From positions 1 through 44,352 of the forward strand of contig JALSJH010000039.1 in the NCBI GenBank assembly GCA_026989455.1: DNA of 44,352 bases. Direction: 5' to 3'. Within the stretch, counting starts at the first letter, position 1. Every line of letters begins with the position of its first letter. Below the pieces are notes generated by a model. The model did not search any database and was not told the DNA's origin. It saw only the letters and a program-made list of their open reading frames with translations. Below are positions 7,887 through 17,900 of the stretch, piece by piece. The position numbers and the translations under genes are program-made. The DNA comes from Chromatiales bacterium. Its GTDB lineage: Bacteria; Pseudomonadota; Gammaproteobacteria; RBG-16-57-12.

Positions 7887-9824
7887 ATGGGAAAAATTAT
7901 CGGCATAGATTTGGGTACCACGAACTCATGTGTATCTGTAATGGAGGATGGCAAGCCTCGGGTTATTGAGAATGCAGAGGGTGATCGCACCACCCCTTCG
8001 GTCGTAGCCTATGTGGAAGGTGGCGAAGTGCTGGTTGGTCAGCCAGCAAAACGCCAAGCGGTCACTAATCCGAAAAACACACTGTTTGCGATTAAACGTC
8101 TGATTGGTCGTCGCTTTAAAGATAAAGAAGTGCAAAAAGATATCAAGATGGTTCCCTACTCCATCATCGAAGCCGACAACGGCGATGCGTGGGTTGAGGT
8201 GAATGGCAAGAAAATGTCGGCACCAGAAGTCTCTGCTCGCATCTTGATGAAGATGAAGAAAACCGCAGAAGATTATCTGGGTGAGGAGATTAAAGAGGCG
8301 GTGATTACAGTGCCTGCTTATTTTAATGATTCTCAGCGTCAGGCAACTAAGGATGCGGGTAAAATCGCCGGTCTGGAAGTTAAGCGTATTATCAACGAGC
8401 CAACGGCGGCGGCACTGGCTTATGGCATGGATAAGAAAGGCGGCGACCGCAAGATTGCAGTTTATGACTTGGGTGGCGGTACCTTCGATGTCTCAATTAT
8501 CGAAATTGCAGAGATTGAAGGCGAGCATCAGATTGAAGTGCTCTCAACCAATGGTGATACCTTTTTGGGTGGTGAAGATTTCGATTTGCGCCTAATTGAA
8601 TTCTTGGCTGAGGAGTTCAAGAAAGAGAGTGGCATCGATCTGCACAATGACCCTCTGGCATTGCAGCGCTTGAAAGAGGCGGCTGAGAAAGCAAAAATTG
8701 AGCTCTCATCTGCGCAGCAGACGGATGTTAACCTGCCTTACATCACAGCGGATGCTTCGGGTCCAAAACACCTGAATGTTAAGATCAGCCGCGCCAAGTA
8801 TGAAGGGCTGGTTGAGGAGTTGGTTGCACGCACCATTGAACCTTGCAAGGTTGCGTTGAAAGATGCTGGCCTCTCGGCTTCTGATATAGACGAGGTCATC
8901 TTGGTGGGTGGTCAAACCCGTATGCCTAAGGTTCAAGAAGCGGTACAAAACTTCTTCGGCAAAGAGCCACGTAAAGATGTCAACCCGGATGAAGCCGTGG
9001 CCGTGGGTGCCTCTATTCAGGGTGGTGTGCTGGGTGGTGAGGTTAAAGATGTATTGCTGCTGGATGTTACGCCACTCTCACTGGGCATCGAGACCATGGG
9101 TGGTGTCATGACCAAGCTGATCGAGAAGAACACAACGATTCCTACCAAGGCATCGCAGACCTTCTCTACTGCTGAAGATAACCAAACTGCGGTGACCGTG
9201 CATGTGTTGCAAGGTGAGCGTGAAATGGCATCAGCCAATAAATCATTAGGCCGTTTTGACTTGGGAGACATTGCACCAGCACCACGGGGTGTACCACAAG
9301 TTGAAGTCTCTCTGGACATTGATGCCAATGGTATCTTGAATGTTTCAGCCAAGGATAAAGCTACCGGAAAAGAGACCTCCATCGTGATTAAGGCCTCTTC
9401 GGGCCTCTCGGATGAAGAGGTTGAAAAGATGGTGCGTGATGCCGAAACACATGCCGAGGATGATAAAAAATTCCATGAGCTGGTAACCGTGCGTAACACC
9501 GCTGATCAGATGCTCCATGCCTGTAAAAAGTCCATGAGTGAGCTGGGTGAAGAGAAGATGGAGGCGGGCGAGAAAGAGAAGATCGACGCGGCCATTGCTG
9601 AGCTGGAAGAGGCGATGAAGGGCAATGAGAAAGAGGTTATTGAGGCCAAAACCACTGCACTTACCGAAGCTTCGGGTGAAATGATGCAGCGTGTTTATGC
9701 ACAGCAAGCCGGTGCAGAAGGTGGTGATCAGCCTGCGGCGAGTGGTGGTAGCCCAAATGCAAAAGCCAAGGATGACAATGTAGTTGATGCTGAGTTTGAA
9801 GAAGTTAAAGACGATAAAAAGTAA
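7887..9824 (+). CDS. dnaK: Molecular chaperone DnaK (Hsp70)
   Basis: A 645-aa ATP-dependent chaperone. The nucleotide-binding domain (residues 1-385) has [11 protein letters not shown] at the start, [26 protein letters not shown] and [14 protein letters not shown]. The linker [19 protein letters not shown] leads into the substrate-binding domain, and the helical lid ends in [12 protein letters not shown], the conserved C-terminal tail of bacterial DnaK. A good ribosome site (GGAGAGA) precedes the ATG. It is 111 nt downstream of grpE and 171 nt upstream of dnaJ. The latter gap contains a strong hairpin. Confidence 0.99.
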   Translation: MGKIIGIDLGTTNSCVSVMEDGKPRVIENAEGDRTTPSVVAYVEGGEVLVGQPAKRQAVTNPKNTLFAIKRLIGRRFKDKEVQKDIKMVPYSIIEADNGDAWVEVNGKKMSAPEVSARILMKMKKTAEDYLGEEIKEAVITVPAYFNDSQRQATKDAGKIAGLEVKRIINEPTAAALAYGMDKKGGDRKIAVYDLGGGTFDVSIIEIAEIEGEHQIEVLSTNGDTFLGGEDFDLRLIEFLAEEFKKESGIDLHNDPLALQRLKEAAEKAKIELSSAQQTDVNLPYITADASGPKHLNVKISRAKYEGLVEELVARTIEPCKVALKDAGLSASDIDEVILVGGQTRMPKVQEAVQNFFGKEPRKDVNPDEAVAVGASIQGGVLGGEVKDVLLLDVTPLSLGIETMGGVMTKLIEKNTTIPTKASQTFSTAEDNQTAVTVHVLQGEREMASANKSLGRFDLGDIAPAPRGVPQVEVSLDIDANGILNVSAKDKATGKETSIVIKASSGLSDEEVEKMVRDAETHAEDDKKFHELVTVRNTADQMLHACKKSMSELGEEKMEAGEKEKIDAAIAELEEAMKGNEKEVIEAKTTALTEASGEMMQRVYAQQAGAEGGDQPAASGGSPNAKAKDDNVVDAEFEEVKDDKK

Positions 9825-9860
9825 TTAAGCTTCCTTAACTGATAAACGAGGTGTTGCGGG

Positions 9861-9890
9861 CGGGCGCGGGCGTGAAAACGCTTGCGCCTG
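9861..9890 (+). promoter_or_regulatory. Intercistronic hairpin between dnaK and dnaJ
   Basis: GGCGCGGGCGT (9863-9873), GAAA, ACGCTTGCGCC (9878-9888) form an 11-bp RNA stem with two G-U pairs, closed by a GNRA tetraloop. It can be extended outwards by one C-G pair. No T-run follows, so it is not a typical terminator. It may stabilise the upstream dnaK mRNA or lower dnaJ expression relative to dnaK. Confidence 0.6.
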
Positions 9891-9995
9891 TTACCGTATA
9901 TGGATACCTGAATGTGGATGTTGAACGCCCTCTCTGATAATGGGGGGCTGAGTTCACAAGGCAGGTGAATAGTGAAATTTTTGCTGGTTTGAAAT

Positions 9996-11973
<1,978 letters not shown>

Positions 11974-11990
11974 CCGCTCAATGGCCTACC

Positions 11991-12023
11991 AAAGGGGTGG
12001 GCTTTACCTTTTTAACCCCTTTT
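11991..12023. terminator. Probable bidirectional terminator between dapB and yebG-like gene
   Basis: AAAGGGGT (11991-11998) pairs with ACCCCTTT (12015-12022), with a loop of 16 nt and T or A residues on either side. It lies between two convergent genes, so it could end both transcripts. The long loop lowers certainty. Confidence 0.45.
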
Positions 12024-12035
12024 ATCAGCCGCCGC

Positions 12036-12317
12036 TTACACCTTGGTCGCTGTCTTTCCAGCGTCATTATCTTCCAGGCTAATCTCGCCTAATGCCGCGC
12101 AATCACCTTTGCAGGCGCGCACTACCAGATCTTTGTTTTTAGCCAGAAGAATACCAAAAGCTTCGGCCTGTTTTGGCTCGATACCCGAAATCTGCTTCTC
12201 CATCAGAGCAGCAAACTGCTCACCCAATTCCAGCATTTTGTCATGTGCTTCGGCTTCTTTTTTGCTGTTGAACATACTGTCGTCCCGGTCACAGAGCCAC
12301 ATTGCGATAACGGCCAT
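12036..12317 (-). CDS. yebG: YebG-like SOS-inducible protein
   Basis: A 93-aa protein of the YebG family: a short N-terminal strand region, then MFNSKKEAEAHDKMLELGEQ, close to the family's SKKEADAYDKML, and a helical middle (EPKQAEAFGILLAKNKD). The tail is longer on acidic residues and has two Cys (ACKGDC). YebG is a small LexA-controlled protein of E. coli whose molecular job is unclear. Regulation here agrees: a perfect LexA-type box lies 32 bp upstream. The start at 12317 (MAVIAMW) matches the family's usual MAV opening. A GTG four codons earlier is possible but has no ribosome site. Confidence 0.85.
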   Translation of the reverse strand: MAVIAMWLCDRDDSMFNSKKEAEAHDKMLELGEQFAALMEKQISGIEPKQAEAFGILLAKNKDLVVRACKGDCAALGEISLEDNDAGKTATKV

Positions 12318-12349
12318 GATTTTTCTCACTCTATTCTGATGAACTCATA

Positions 12350-12365
12350 CTGTATATGTATACAG
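12350..12365 (-). promoter_or_regulatory. LexA (SOS) box upstream of the yebG-like gene
   Basis: CTGTATATGTATACAG matches the gammaproteobacterial LexA operator CTG-N10-CAG, with a TA-rich alternating centre and flanking symmetry (TACTGTATATGTATACAGTG). It lies 32 bp upstream of the yebG-like ATG, the expected place for repressor control. Confidence 0.9.
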
Positions 12366-12564
12366 TGTTGGTTTCAACCCTGATCCTGGGGTAGAAATGC
12401 AATGAGTTAGGGGGACAGCCAATAAGCATGGAGTATTTTGGTATTTTTACACATTTTAGAGGTGTCATAGTTCACTTACGAAAAACCTTCACCTGCTTAG
12501 TCTAGACCTTGTGAGGCAACACAGCGCCTTGCAAACAATAACTAAATAAGTGAGGGAAATACCA

Positions 12565-12987
12565 ATGAGTGAAAATATCAATCGTGCAGAGTTAGATCAA
12601 TTTGATGCTGAAATGCGAGAAATTGAGTCAGAATTTGTCGAAATGGATCTGGAAGAGAGCGAGCTCGGTAGTGAAGATCTTGAGGAGTTCACAGCACTTG
12701 ATGAGGAGATCAAGGCTGCAGGGATTATGGAATCCTCAGGTGCCGACCTGAATGCCATGGCGGAAAATGATCTGGATGTTCAGTTTCTTGGGGGTTTTTT
12801 ACGCCGTAAGGTGCTCCGGCTCATTCGATCACTGATTAGAATAATTCGTCGCCATGGTCGTCGTTGCTCACGTTGTGCGGCACTACTGAGACGGACTATT
12901 CAGTTATACCGCCGAGGCCGGTTGATTGCAGCTTTGCGATCAGCTTACGCAACCTATCGCTGCATTCGTCGTTGTATTGCAAAATAA
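12565..12987 (+). CDS. Putative cationic peptide precursor: acidic leader, Gly-Gly, Arg/Cys-rich core
   Basis: A 140-aa protein that I cannot assign to a family. Residues 1-77 are acidic (about 25 Asp/Glu against 3 Arg/Lys) and end in DVQFLGG. Residues 78-140 contain 19 Arg, 2 Lys and no acidic residue, with amphipathic runs (FLRRKVLRLIRSLIRIIRR) and four Cys in two pairs (CSRC and CIRRC). The two halves nearly cancel in charge. This is the pattern of a peptide precursor whose acidic leader neutralises a membrane-active core and is removed after a double-glycine; that reading is inference. ATG 12565 follows GAGGGA at 7 nt. Downstream are a hairpin, an acidic small protein and a subtilisin-like protease. 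Alternatives are a nucleic-acid-binding protein or a toxin with built-in inhibitor. No export transporter is encoded nearby. Confidence 0.75.
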   Translation: MSENINRAELDQFDAEMREIESEFVEMDLEESELGSEDLEEFTALDEEIKAAGIMESSGADLNAMAENDLDVQFLGGFLRRKVLRLIRSLIRIIRRHGRRCSRCAALLRRTIQLYRRGRLIAALRSAYATYRCIRRCIAK

Positions 12988-13008
12988 CCAACGATTTTGT
13001 AGTCATCA

Positions 13009-13048
13009 AATTAGTCGACAGGGGCGATCAGTCTCTGTCGACCTAATT
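13009..13048 (+). promoter_or_regulatory. Intercistronic hairpin after the precursor gene
   Basis: AATTAGTCGACAG (13009-13021) pairs with CTGTCGACCTAATT (13035-13048), a 13-bp stem with one bulged C. No T-run follows, so partial termination or mRNA-end protection is more likely than full termination. In peptide-precursor operons such a hairpin often keeps precursor mRNA in excess over the downstream genes. Confidence 0.6.
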
Positions 13049-13077
13049 AATCCAGTTTATTGGTATGGAGCGTAAAT

Positions 13078-13482
13078 ATGGTGAGTTTAATGAGTGATGA
13101 CAGTTACTTGTCGAAGGTGGAGTCTGAACTGACGAGCATGCTTAAAGGTGGCGATTTGGCGGGTTTATCTCCATCTGAAGGTGATATTGACTCTACGGAA
13201 CTCGATGATTTGGAGTTAGAGTTTTCCGAGTTGGCTGAGTTTATGGGTGAGAGCGAGGAGGGTGTAGAGCCAGGATCCAAGGTTAACGCTTTAATCAAAA
13301 CCTTGGAAAATGCACAGAGCCTGGTAGCTGCATTGCGTAGTGACTCAGAACCGGAGGATGAAGGTGATGATGCACTCCAAAAACGTCTTGATCAGGTGGC
13401 GTTGACGCTCAACCAGGCGGATGACTTGCTAAAACGCCTGGAAAATGAAGTGAGGGAAATTCGGAGAATGGTCAGTTCGTAA
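13078..13482 (+). CDS. Acidic small coiled-coil protein, unknown function
   Basis: A 134-aa cytosolic protein with no family I recognise. Residues 1-65 are acidic (STELDDLELEFSELAEF). Residues about 70-134 form a predicted amphipathic helix or coiled coil (ALIKTLENAQSLVAALR, then LDQVALTLNQADDLLKRLEN). There is no signal peptide or membrane segment. The start at 13078 has GGAG 7 nt upstream; a second Met five codons on is possible. It lies between the cationic precursor and the protease on the same strand. Its strong negative charge would suit a binding partner, chaperone or immunity protein for the Arg-rich peptide, but that is inference from context only. Confidence 0.7.
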   Translation: MVSLMSDDSYLSKVESELTSMLKGGDLAGLSPSEGDIDSTELDDLELEFSELAEFMGESEEGVEPGSKVNALIKTLENAQSLVAALRSDSEPEDEGDDALQKRLDQVALTLNQADDLLKRLENEVREIRRMVSS

Positions 13483-13483
13483 T

Positions 13484-13567
13484 ATGCCTAAAAAGTTGCC
13501 CAAAAAGAGGGTGTCGCGAGGGTATGCCAGTTTGGGTGCTAGTAGGTTCTTAAGCGAAGATGGTTAG
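13484..13567 (+). CDS. Possible 27-aa basic peptide
   Basis: A short frame begins at an ATG two nt after the preceding stop (TAATATG) and encodes MPKKLPKKRVSRGYASLGAS followed by RFLSEDG. It lies in the gap between the acidic protein and the protease. There is no clear ribosome site, although coupling to the upstream stop is conceivable. It is too short to judge, and it may be chance. Confidence 0.2.
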   Translation: MPKKLPKKRVSRGYASLGASRFLSEDG

Positions 13568-13603
13568 TGAATACTTCGATATTTTGCAACAAAGGGGGAT
13601 GTT

Positions 13604-15265
13604 ATGGTGACTAGAAAAAAGAGCAATCAACCTCAACATGAGATAACAGCACGTCAAGAACGTTTTTTGATTGGTCGACGTGCGGCTCAGACATTACCAC
13701 AGGGTGTCGAGCCTCTGGACTTGTCGTTATTAGAGAAAGCATTGGGTGCAGATGGTGATATTGAGCTGCTTGAACGCGTGGATCAGCCGCAAGGTGACGT
13801 GATGTTTGTTGTTTCGACTAGCCCAGAGCATGTTGGCCTGTTGCGACAGCGTTTTGGAGAGCAAGTTATTGTTGAAGAAGACCTTGAGTTAGAGATGTTT
13901 GAGCAACCGATGGAGTCTTGGATGGATTTGGCAAGAGACCCTGGACTGGTGGTTTCATCGGGTGATGAATCTGATGTGAAAATCAGTGTCCAGAGCAGTG
14001 CGACACCACCCGAGCCAGTGGAGGGTGCAACGGTCTACCTGATAGGAAGCTTGTTTCCAATAAAGGGAGTTACCGATAAAAAAGGCGAAGTTACTTTGAC
14101 GTTGTTTGGTGATTCGCTGGATTCGCTCAAGGGGTTGTACATCAAACCACGTGACCGATACTGGAGCTTGTGGATAGATAACCCGAGTCTCATTGCAACA
14201 CAAACCAATAGCGTCAAGCTGAGAGACCTGTCCGAAGGCCAGGGAAATTTCCCCGATAGTGAGTTTTATCCTTGGGGGCATTTGGCAATGGCGGCAGACA
14301 AGGTTAAATCGGAACTCAGAGGTGACGGCGTCAAGGTTGCGATTATTGACTCGGGGTTGTCAGTAGCGCACAGCGATTTAGACGCTAGCAGTGGTTTTGA
14401 TTTTACCGGTGACCAAGGCTCTGATACGAGCTGGCGCGAAGATGTTGTGTCGCATGGTACTCATGTTGCCGGAACCGTCTCGGCACTGCATGATGAAAAG
14501 GGGATACGTGGCTTTGCACCCGAGGCGGCACTTGTTGCATTGAAAATTTTCCCCGGTGGGCGCTTTAGTGACCTAATCAAAAGTCTGGATAAATGTATCA
14601 GTGAGCAGGTGGATGTTGTCAATCTCAGCCTGGGTAGCCGAAAAAAATCAGAGTTATTGCAACAAAAGCTTCAACAGGCCAAAGAGAGTGGCGTGGCGTG
14701 TATTGCTGCGGCGGGAAATTCGGGTAATGAAGTCCAGTATCCAGCTGCTTTTGCCGAGGTGTTGGCCATCGCCGCAATCGGTAAGTTCGGTGCATTTCCT
14801 GAAGATAGTTACCACAAACGACAGATTGGTGAACATACCAGTACCGATGGTCAATATTTTGCCGCTCGTTTCACCTGTTTTGGTGATGAAATTGACCTGT
14901 GTGCTCCCGGTGTCGGTGTGTTATCGACTGTGCCTGACGGCGGGTATGCGGCGTGGGATGGTACCTCGATGGCGTGTCCCCACGTTGTAGGTATTGCGGC
15001 TATTTTGTTACAAGCACGGAAAAATATAAGTGATATGCCGCGTGATAGTAACCGAGTCGAAGCGCTATTCTCTGCCTTGAAAAGTGGCTGTGTATCCCTC
15101 GGATTGCCAAAAACTCACCAAGGTGTTGGCATGCCAAGTGCGGTAAAACTGGGTATTGCCGAGGGTGGTAGTGAGGGCGGTGAGGTGGGTGATGGGTTTT
15201 CTGCTTGGGATCGCTTGGATAAAATTCTCACTGAAGCATTGCTGATTACTCGTAAAAACCTATAA
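13604..15265 (+). CDS. Subtilisin-family (S8) serine protease without signal peptide
   Basis: A 553-aa protease with the full catalytic triad: Asp in VAIIDSG, His in SHGTHVAGT, and Ser in GTSMACPHVVG, with the oxyanion Asn in AAAGNSGNE. Before the catalytic domain (residues about 235-515) there is a charged N-terminus with no signal peptide or membrane segment. A putative carboxypeptidase-regulatory/transthyretin-like beta-domain follows at residues about 140-205 (EGATVYLIGS, GVTDKKGEVTLTL). The C-terminus is short and Gly-rich. It therefore probably acts in the cytosol, unlike most secreted subtilases. ATG 13604 follows AAGGGGGA. The position after a leader-core type precursor suggests a maturation protease, as subtilases serve in cyanobactin (PatA/PatG) and lanthipeptide (NisP, LicP) pathways. 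That role is inference. Confidence 0.9.
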   Translation: MVTRKKSNQPQHEITARQERFLIGRRAAQTLPQGVEPLDLSLLEKALGADGDIELLERVDQPQGDVMFVVSTSPEHVGLLRQRFGEQVIVEEDLELEMFEQPMESWMDLARDPGLVVSSGDESDVKISVQSSATPPEPVEGATVYLIGSLFPIKGVTDKKGEVTLTLFGDSLDSLKGLYIKPRDRYWSLWIDNPSLIATQTNSVKLRDLSEGQGNFPDSEFYPWGHLAMAADKVKSELRGDGVKVAIIDSGLSVAHSDLDASSGFDFTGDQGSDTSWREDVVSHGTHVAGTVSALHDEKGIRGFAPEAALVALKIFPGGRFSDLIKSLDKCISEQVDVVNLSLGSRKKSELLQQKLQQAKESGVACIAAAGNSGNEVQYPAAFAEVLAIAAIGKFGAFPEDSYHKRQIGEHTSTDGQYFAARFTCFGDEIDLCAPGVGVLSTVPDGGYAAWDGTSMACPHVVGIAAILLQARKNISDMPRDSNRVEALFSALKSGCVSLGLPKTHQGVGMPSAVKLGIAEGGSEGGEVGDGFSAWDRLDKILTEALLITRKNL

Positions 15266-15305
15266 ACGATGACTTTGTCTTGAATTAAGGCTTTTTGCAC
15301 ACAAT

Positions 15306-15333
15306 GAGGTTACATGTTGCTACATGTAACCTC
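15306..15333 (+). terminator. Terminator-like hairpin after the protease gene
   Basis: GAGGTTACATGT, loop TGCT, ACATGTAACCTC: a perfect 12-bp stem 40 bp after the protease stop. A weaker second hairpin (CAGAGGCA/TGCCTCTG, 15352-15376) follows. The T-run is poor (CTTGAAT), so it may act as an mRNA 3' end rather than a strong intrinsic terminator. Confidence 0.6.
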
Positions 15334-15486
15334 TTGAATGCAAACACAGTACAGAGGCAGAAGATGAATGCCTCTGAATAGCGATAGCCTCCCTCCCGTA
15401 CTCCTGTTACCAAGCTTTACCTTGAATTGTAAGTTGGCATTCACCAACCGGCCTGATACTGAGTGTGCGGGTTAAAGCTGTCCGGA

Positions 15487-15624
15487 ATCTACTCAGCGTA
15501 TTCATCTTTTTCTTCAACTCTTGGTTACTTTCGTACTCAATCGGTCACATACTCCCTATATGCTCCCTCTCTCCGTACGAAAATGCCTCGACTTGAAGAA
15601 AAATCTAAACACGCTGAATAGATG
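15487..15624. repeat. Family 3 long imperfect palindrome (possible MITE)
   Basis: Two arms of about 50 bp (15487-15536 and 15575-15624) are imperfect inverted repeats. ATCTACTCAGCGTATTCATC at the left matches the complement of GATTTAGACACGC-type sequence at the right end, and both arms share TTTTTCTTCAA and TTTCGTAC. The centre is about 38 bp. With the hairpins at 15306-15376 it fills most of the 409-bp gap between convergent genes 13604-15265 and 15675-17900. No other copy was found in this window. Confidence 0.55.
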
Positions 15625-15674
15625 CTCATGAATAAAGAAGATATTCAGAACACTTGCCTGTTGCGATCAACTAA

Positions 15675-17900
15675 TTAATTACACTCACAGGGTGGGCAGG
15701 GCTTCGAGAGTGCAAACGCATCATGATCGAAGGCATCCAGGTTTGATAGGCGACTGTAGCCATTGGTTGCTTTAGCACTTACACGCAAGACTTCCGAAAA
15801 CGCGGCTCGGTCGCAAGCTCCCAACAACGTGGTGACCAAAAAAGACTCCCCATAATTATTTGGTAGCGTCAGGGTATAAACATGGGATGCATCATTGCTG
15901 GGAATCGAGGCTAACCCCACTCTGCCCGAAGCACTTGCAGCAGGGATATGATCGCTAGCCCCCCGCTTGACACCGAATGCTAAGTCGGCAAAACCATTGG
16001 GATGACCCGCCTTGAAACTCAAATTGGCGCGGGCACCCGCTGCATATTCGATAAAGCCACAGGGCAGGGTAGTTAAACCTACGCCGCTGACGGGCTTCAC
16101 TTTAGCGGTGCAGCAATTATTATCCACTCGCAGTACCATGCGGAAGGCCACGGTATGCCCCGCTCCATTTTTGATGCGGTGATAATTCGTGGCATTACTG
16201 GCCGTCACGGTCTCCGCACCAAAGGGTGCTGGCAAGTTGGTGACATTCAGATCAATCTCTTCCGCTGTCCAGTCGACCAGATCACCATTATCTTTGAATA
16301 GCTCCAGCTTGAGCTCATATTTTCCTGCGGCATCAAAGGCTTTTTCACAAGCATTCGCGCCATTGCCTAATGCCGTTGTGACAAAGTATCCGCTGGCAAG
16401 GTCTTCCCGCTCGTCAACCACGGTCCATTCGATGCCACCAGGCGGTACATCCGCAGGTTTGATTTCAAAGAGATTGGTTTCTGCTGCCACCGATACGGGG
16501 CCTAATATATAGGGTTCATGGGTCACTCCGCCGGTGGAAGCAGGCTTTGCATAGTGGCGTACTACCGTGCGCGTGAAGGGTGTCCATGCTCCAGGTGAGG
16601 ACAGTGGCGTGCCGTCACCTTCACTCAGACGACGGTAAGACCAACGGTAATACTGGATGTTTTTCCCATCCCGTAGGGCGGTGCGGCTGAACCAGATACG
16701 CGGCTCCAGTCTCCCTCCAAACGGGCGTCCATCGCTGGTGAGGCCTTCATTGGTCGTTGTTGCGCCAGCTCTCTGGATGTCAGAGATGCTGACACTGCGA
16801 CCCATCGAAAGAATTTGTACTTGGCTACCGGGCAGGTCAGGCTCATCGTCGCAGGCAGGCACCCGATCATCGTTAATATTAATGATCACCTCGCTGCCGC
16901 AGTTGTAATTCCAGTAAGTATTACAAGCCATCAATGGGCGATAGATCGTCTCAAGTGTGCCACTGATCTCATATTCAACCCAGAAATAAAGATCGGGTTT
17001 ATCACCTGCGCACAGATAAGGGACGACCGCTTGGAAGCGACCTAACGTATCCGTTTCAATGACCGTGATTTCATCACAACGAAAGCGCCACCACCAAGGC
17101 CAGAGGCACAAATAAGGTGTGATCAGGCGTGCTTGATCGATGAGTGCTTGTCGCACAATATGTGCGGAGGGCGATGTGAGTGCCATTTGTGCCTCGACCG
17201 GTAGCGCATTCATAGCGCTTGATGAGAGATTTTTTAGTGATGCCGGGGGTGCGGGCTGTGAATTGAGGTCGATATTGTTAAGGCGATAAATATCTTGCTG
17301 CTGATTTAAAGTCGAGCGTTCATGAGTATCGATGTCGAAGGGTGAAGGATCGGGCTGGGGGCGCGGTGGCCAGGTGATGGGGGGATCACGTAGTACTTTA
17401 ATCAGATCGTCACGTAGGCGAAGAATTTCCAGTTCCGGTAGCGTTAACAGCCAGCGCCAAACCTTATCCACCTCACAAATATGAACCCTTGCACTACAGA
17501 TCGGATGCCCGCTACCACTTTTGATGACACGACCTTGCACCCAGCAAAAACAGATTGGCCAATGGTCGATAATGATGCCCGGTACCTGGATGGTATCGAC
17601 CAACTGCCCGGACACTCTTACCACTGGCTCGTAAGCGCCAAGGCGCTGCATAACCTTGATGCTGGCTTCAACCTCAGCTAGATTATCCGGGAGGGTAGAG
17701 ATAAACAGCCGACTGCGACCCACCTCTTTTTCACTCTGTTTAAATGAAATCTGGCCATTTTTTACCTCCGTCGCTTCAAGCAGGTGACCGGCACTATCAA
17801 ATAGAAATGCAGCGGTGTTTCCTGAAAAATCGGGGCGCTCTTGAAATGATACCTTAAACGTTACCCCATCCGTAGATGAGCATGAAGTCGGTTTTTTCAT
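15675..17900 (-). CDS. Large Cys-rich protein with transthyretin/carboxypeptidase-regulatory-like segment, unknown function
   Basis: A 741-aa protein with no signal peptide or membrane segment that I cannot assign. Residues about 130-165 (WVQGRVIKSGSGHPICSARV then HICEVDK) and about 285-320 (VIETDTLGRFQAVVPYL) look like the two halves of a carboxypeptidase-regulatory (transthyretin-like) beta-fold. They are separated by a helical insertion and a Trp-rich stretch (LCLWPWWWRFRCDE). The middle contains NINDDRVPACDDEPDLPGS, and later parts are beta-rich. It ends in Cys-Pro-rich PCPPCECN. The start has GGAG eight nt upstream. It converges on the subtilase, which carries a similar small beta-domain, so the two may be functionally related, but they are on opposite strands. 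Scattered Cys suggest a cytosolic, metal-linked or late-exported protein; this is open. Confidence 0.7.
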   Translation of the reverse strand: MKKPTSCSSTDGVTFKVSFQERPDFSGNTAAFLFDSAGHLLEATEVKNGQISFKQSEKEVGRSRLFISTLPDNLAEVEASIKVMQRLGAYEPVVRVSGQLVDTIQVPGIIIDHWPICFCWVQGRVIKSGSGHPICSARVHICEVDKVWRWLLTLPELEILRLRDDLIKVLRDPPITWPPRPQPDPSPFDIDTHERSTLNQQQDIYRLNNIDLNSQPAPPASLKNLSSSAMNALPVEAQMALTSPSAHIVRQALIDQARLITPYLCLWPWWWRFRCDEITVIETDTLGRFQAVVPYLCAGDKPDLYFWVEYEISGTLETIYRPLMACNTYWNYNCGSEVIININDDRVPACDDEPDLPGSQVQILSMGRSVSISDIQRAGATTTNEGLTSDGRPFGGRLEPRIWFSRTALRDGKNIQYYRWSYRRLSEGDGTPLSSPGAWTPFTRTVVRHYAKPASTGGVTHEPYILGPVSVAAETNLFEIKPADVPPGGIEWTVVDEREDLASGYFVTTALGNGANACEKAFDAAGKYELKLELFKDNGDLVDWTAEEIDLNVTNLPAPFGAETVTASNATNYHRIKNGAGHTVAFRMVLRVDNNCCTAKVKPVSGVGLTTLPCGFIEYAAGARANLSFKAGHPNGFADLAFGVKRGASDHIPAASASGRVGLASIPSNDASHVYTLTLPNNYGESFLVTTLLGACDRAAFSEVLRVSAKATNGYSRLSNLDAFDHDAFALSKPCPPCECN

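Noticed and set aside
12510-12530. Possible Crp site TGTGAGGCAACACA upstream of the peptide precursor
   Set aside because: Only one half site is good and the spacing is wrong; left out as chance.
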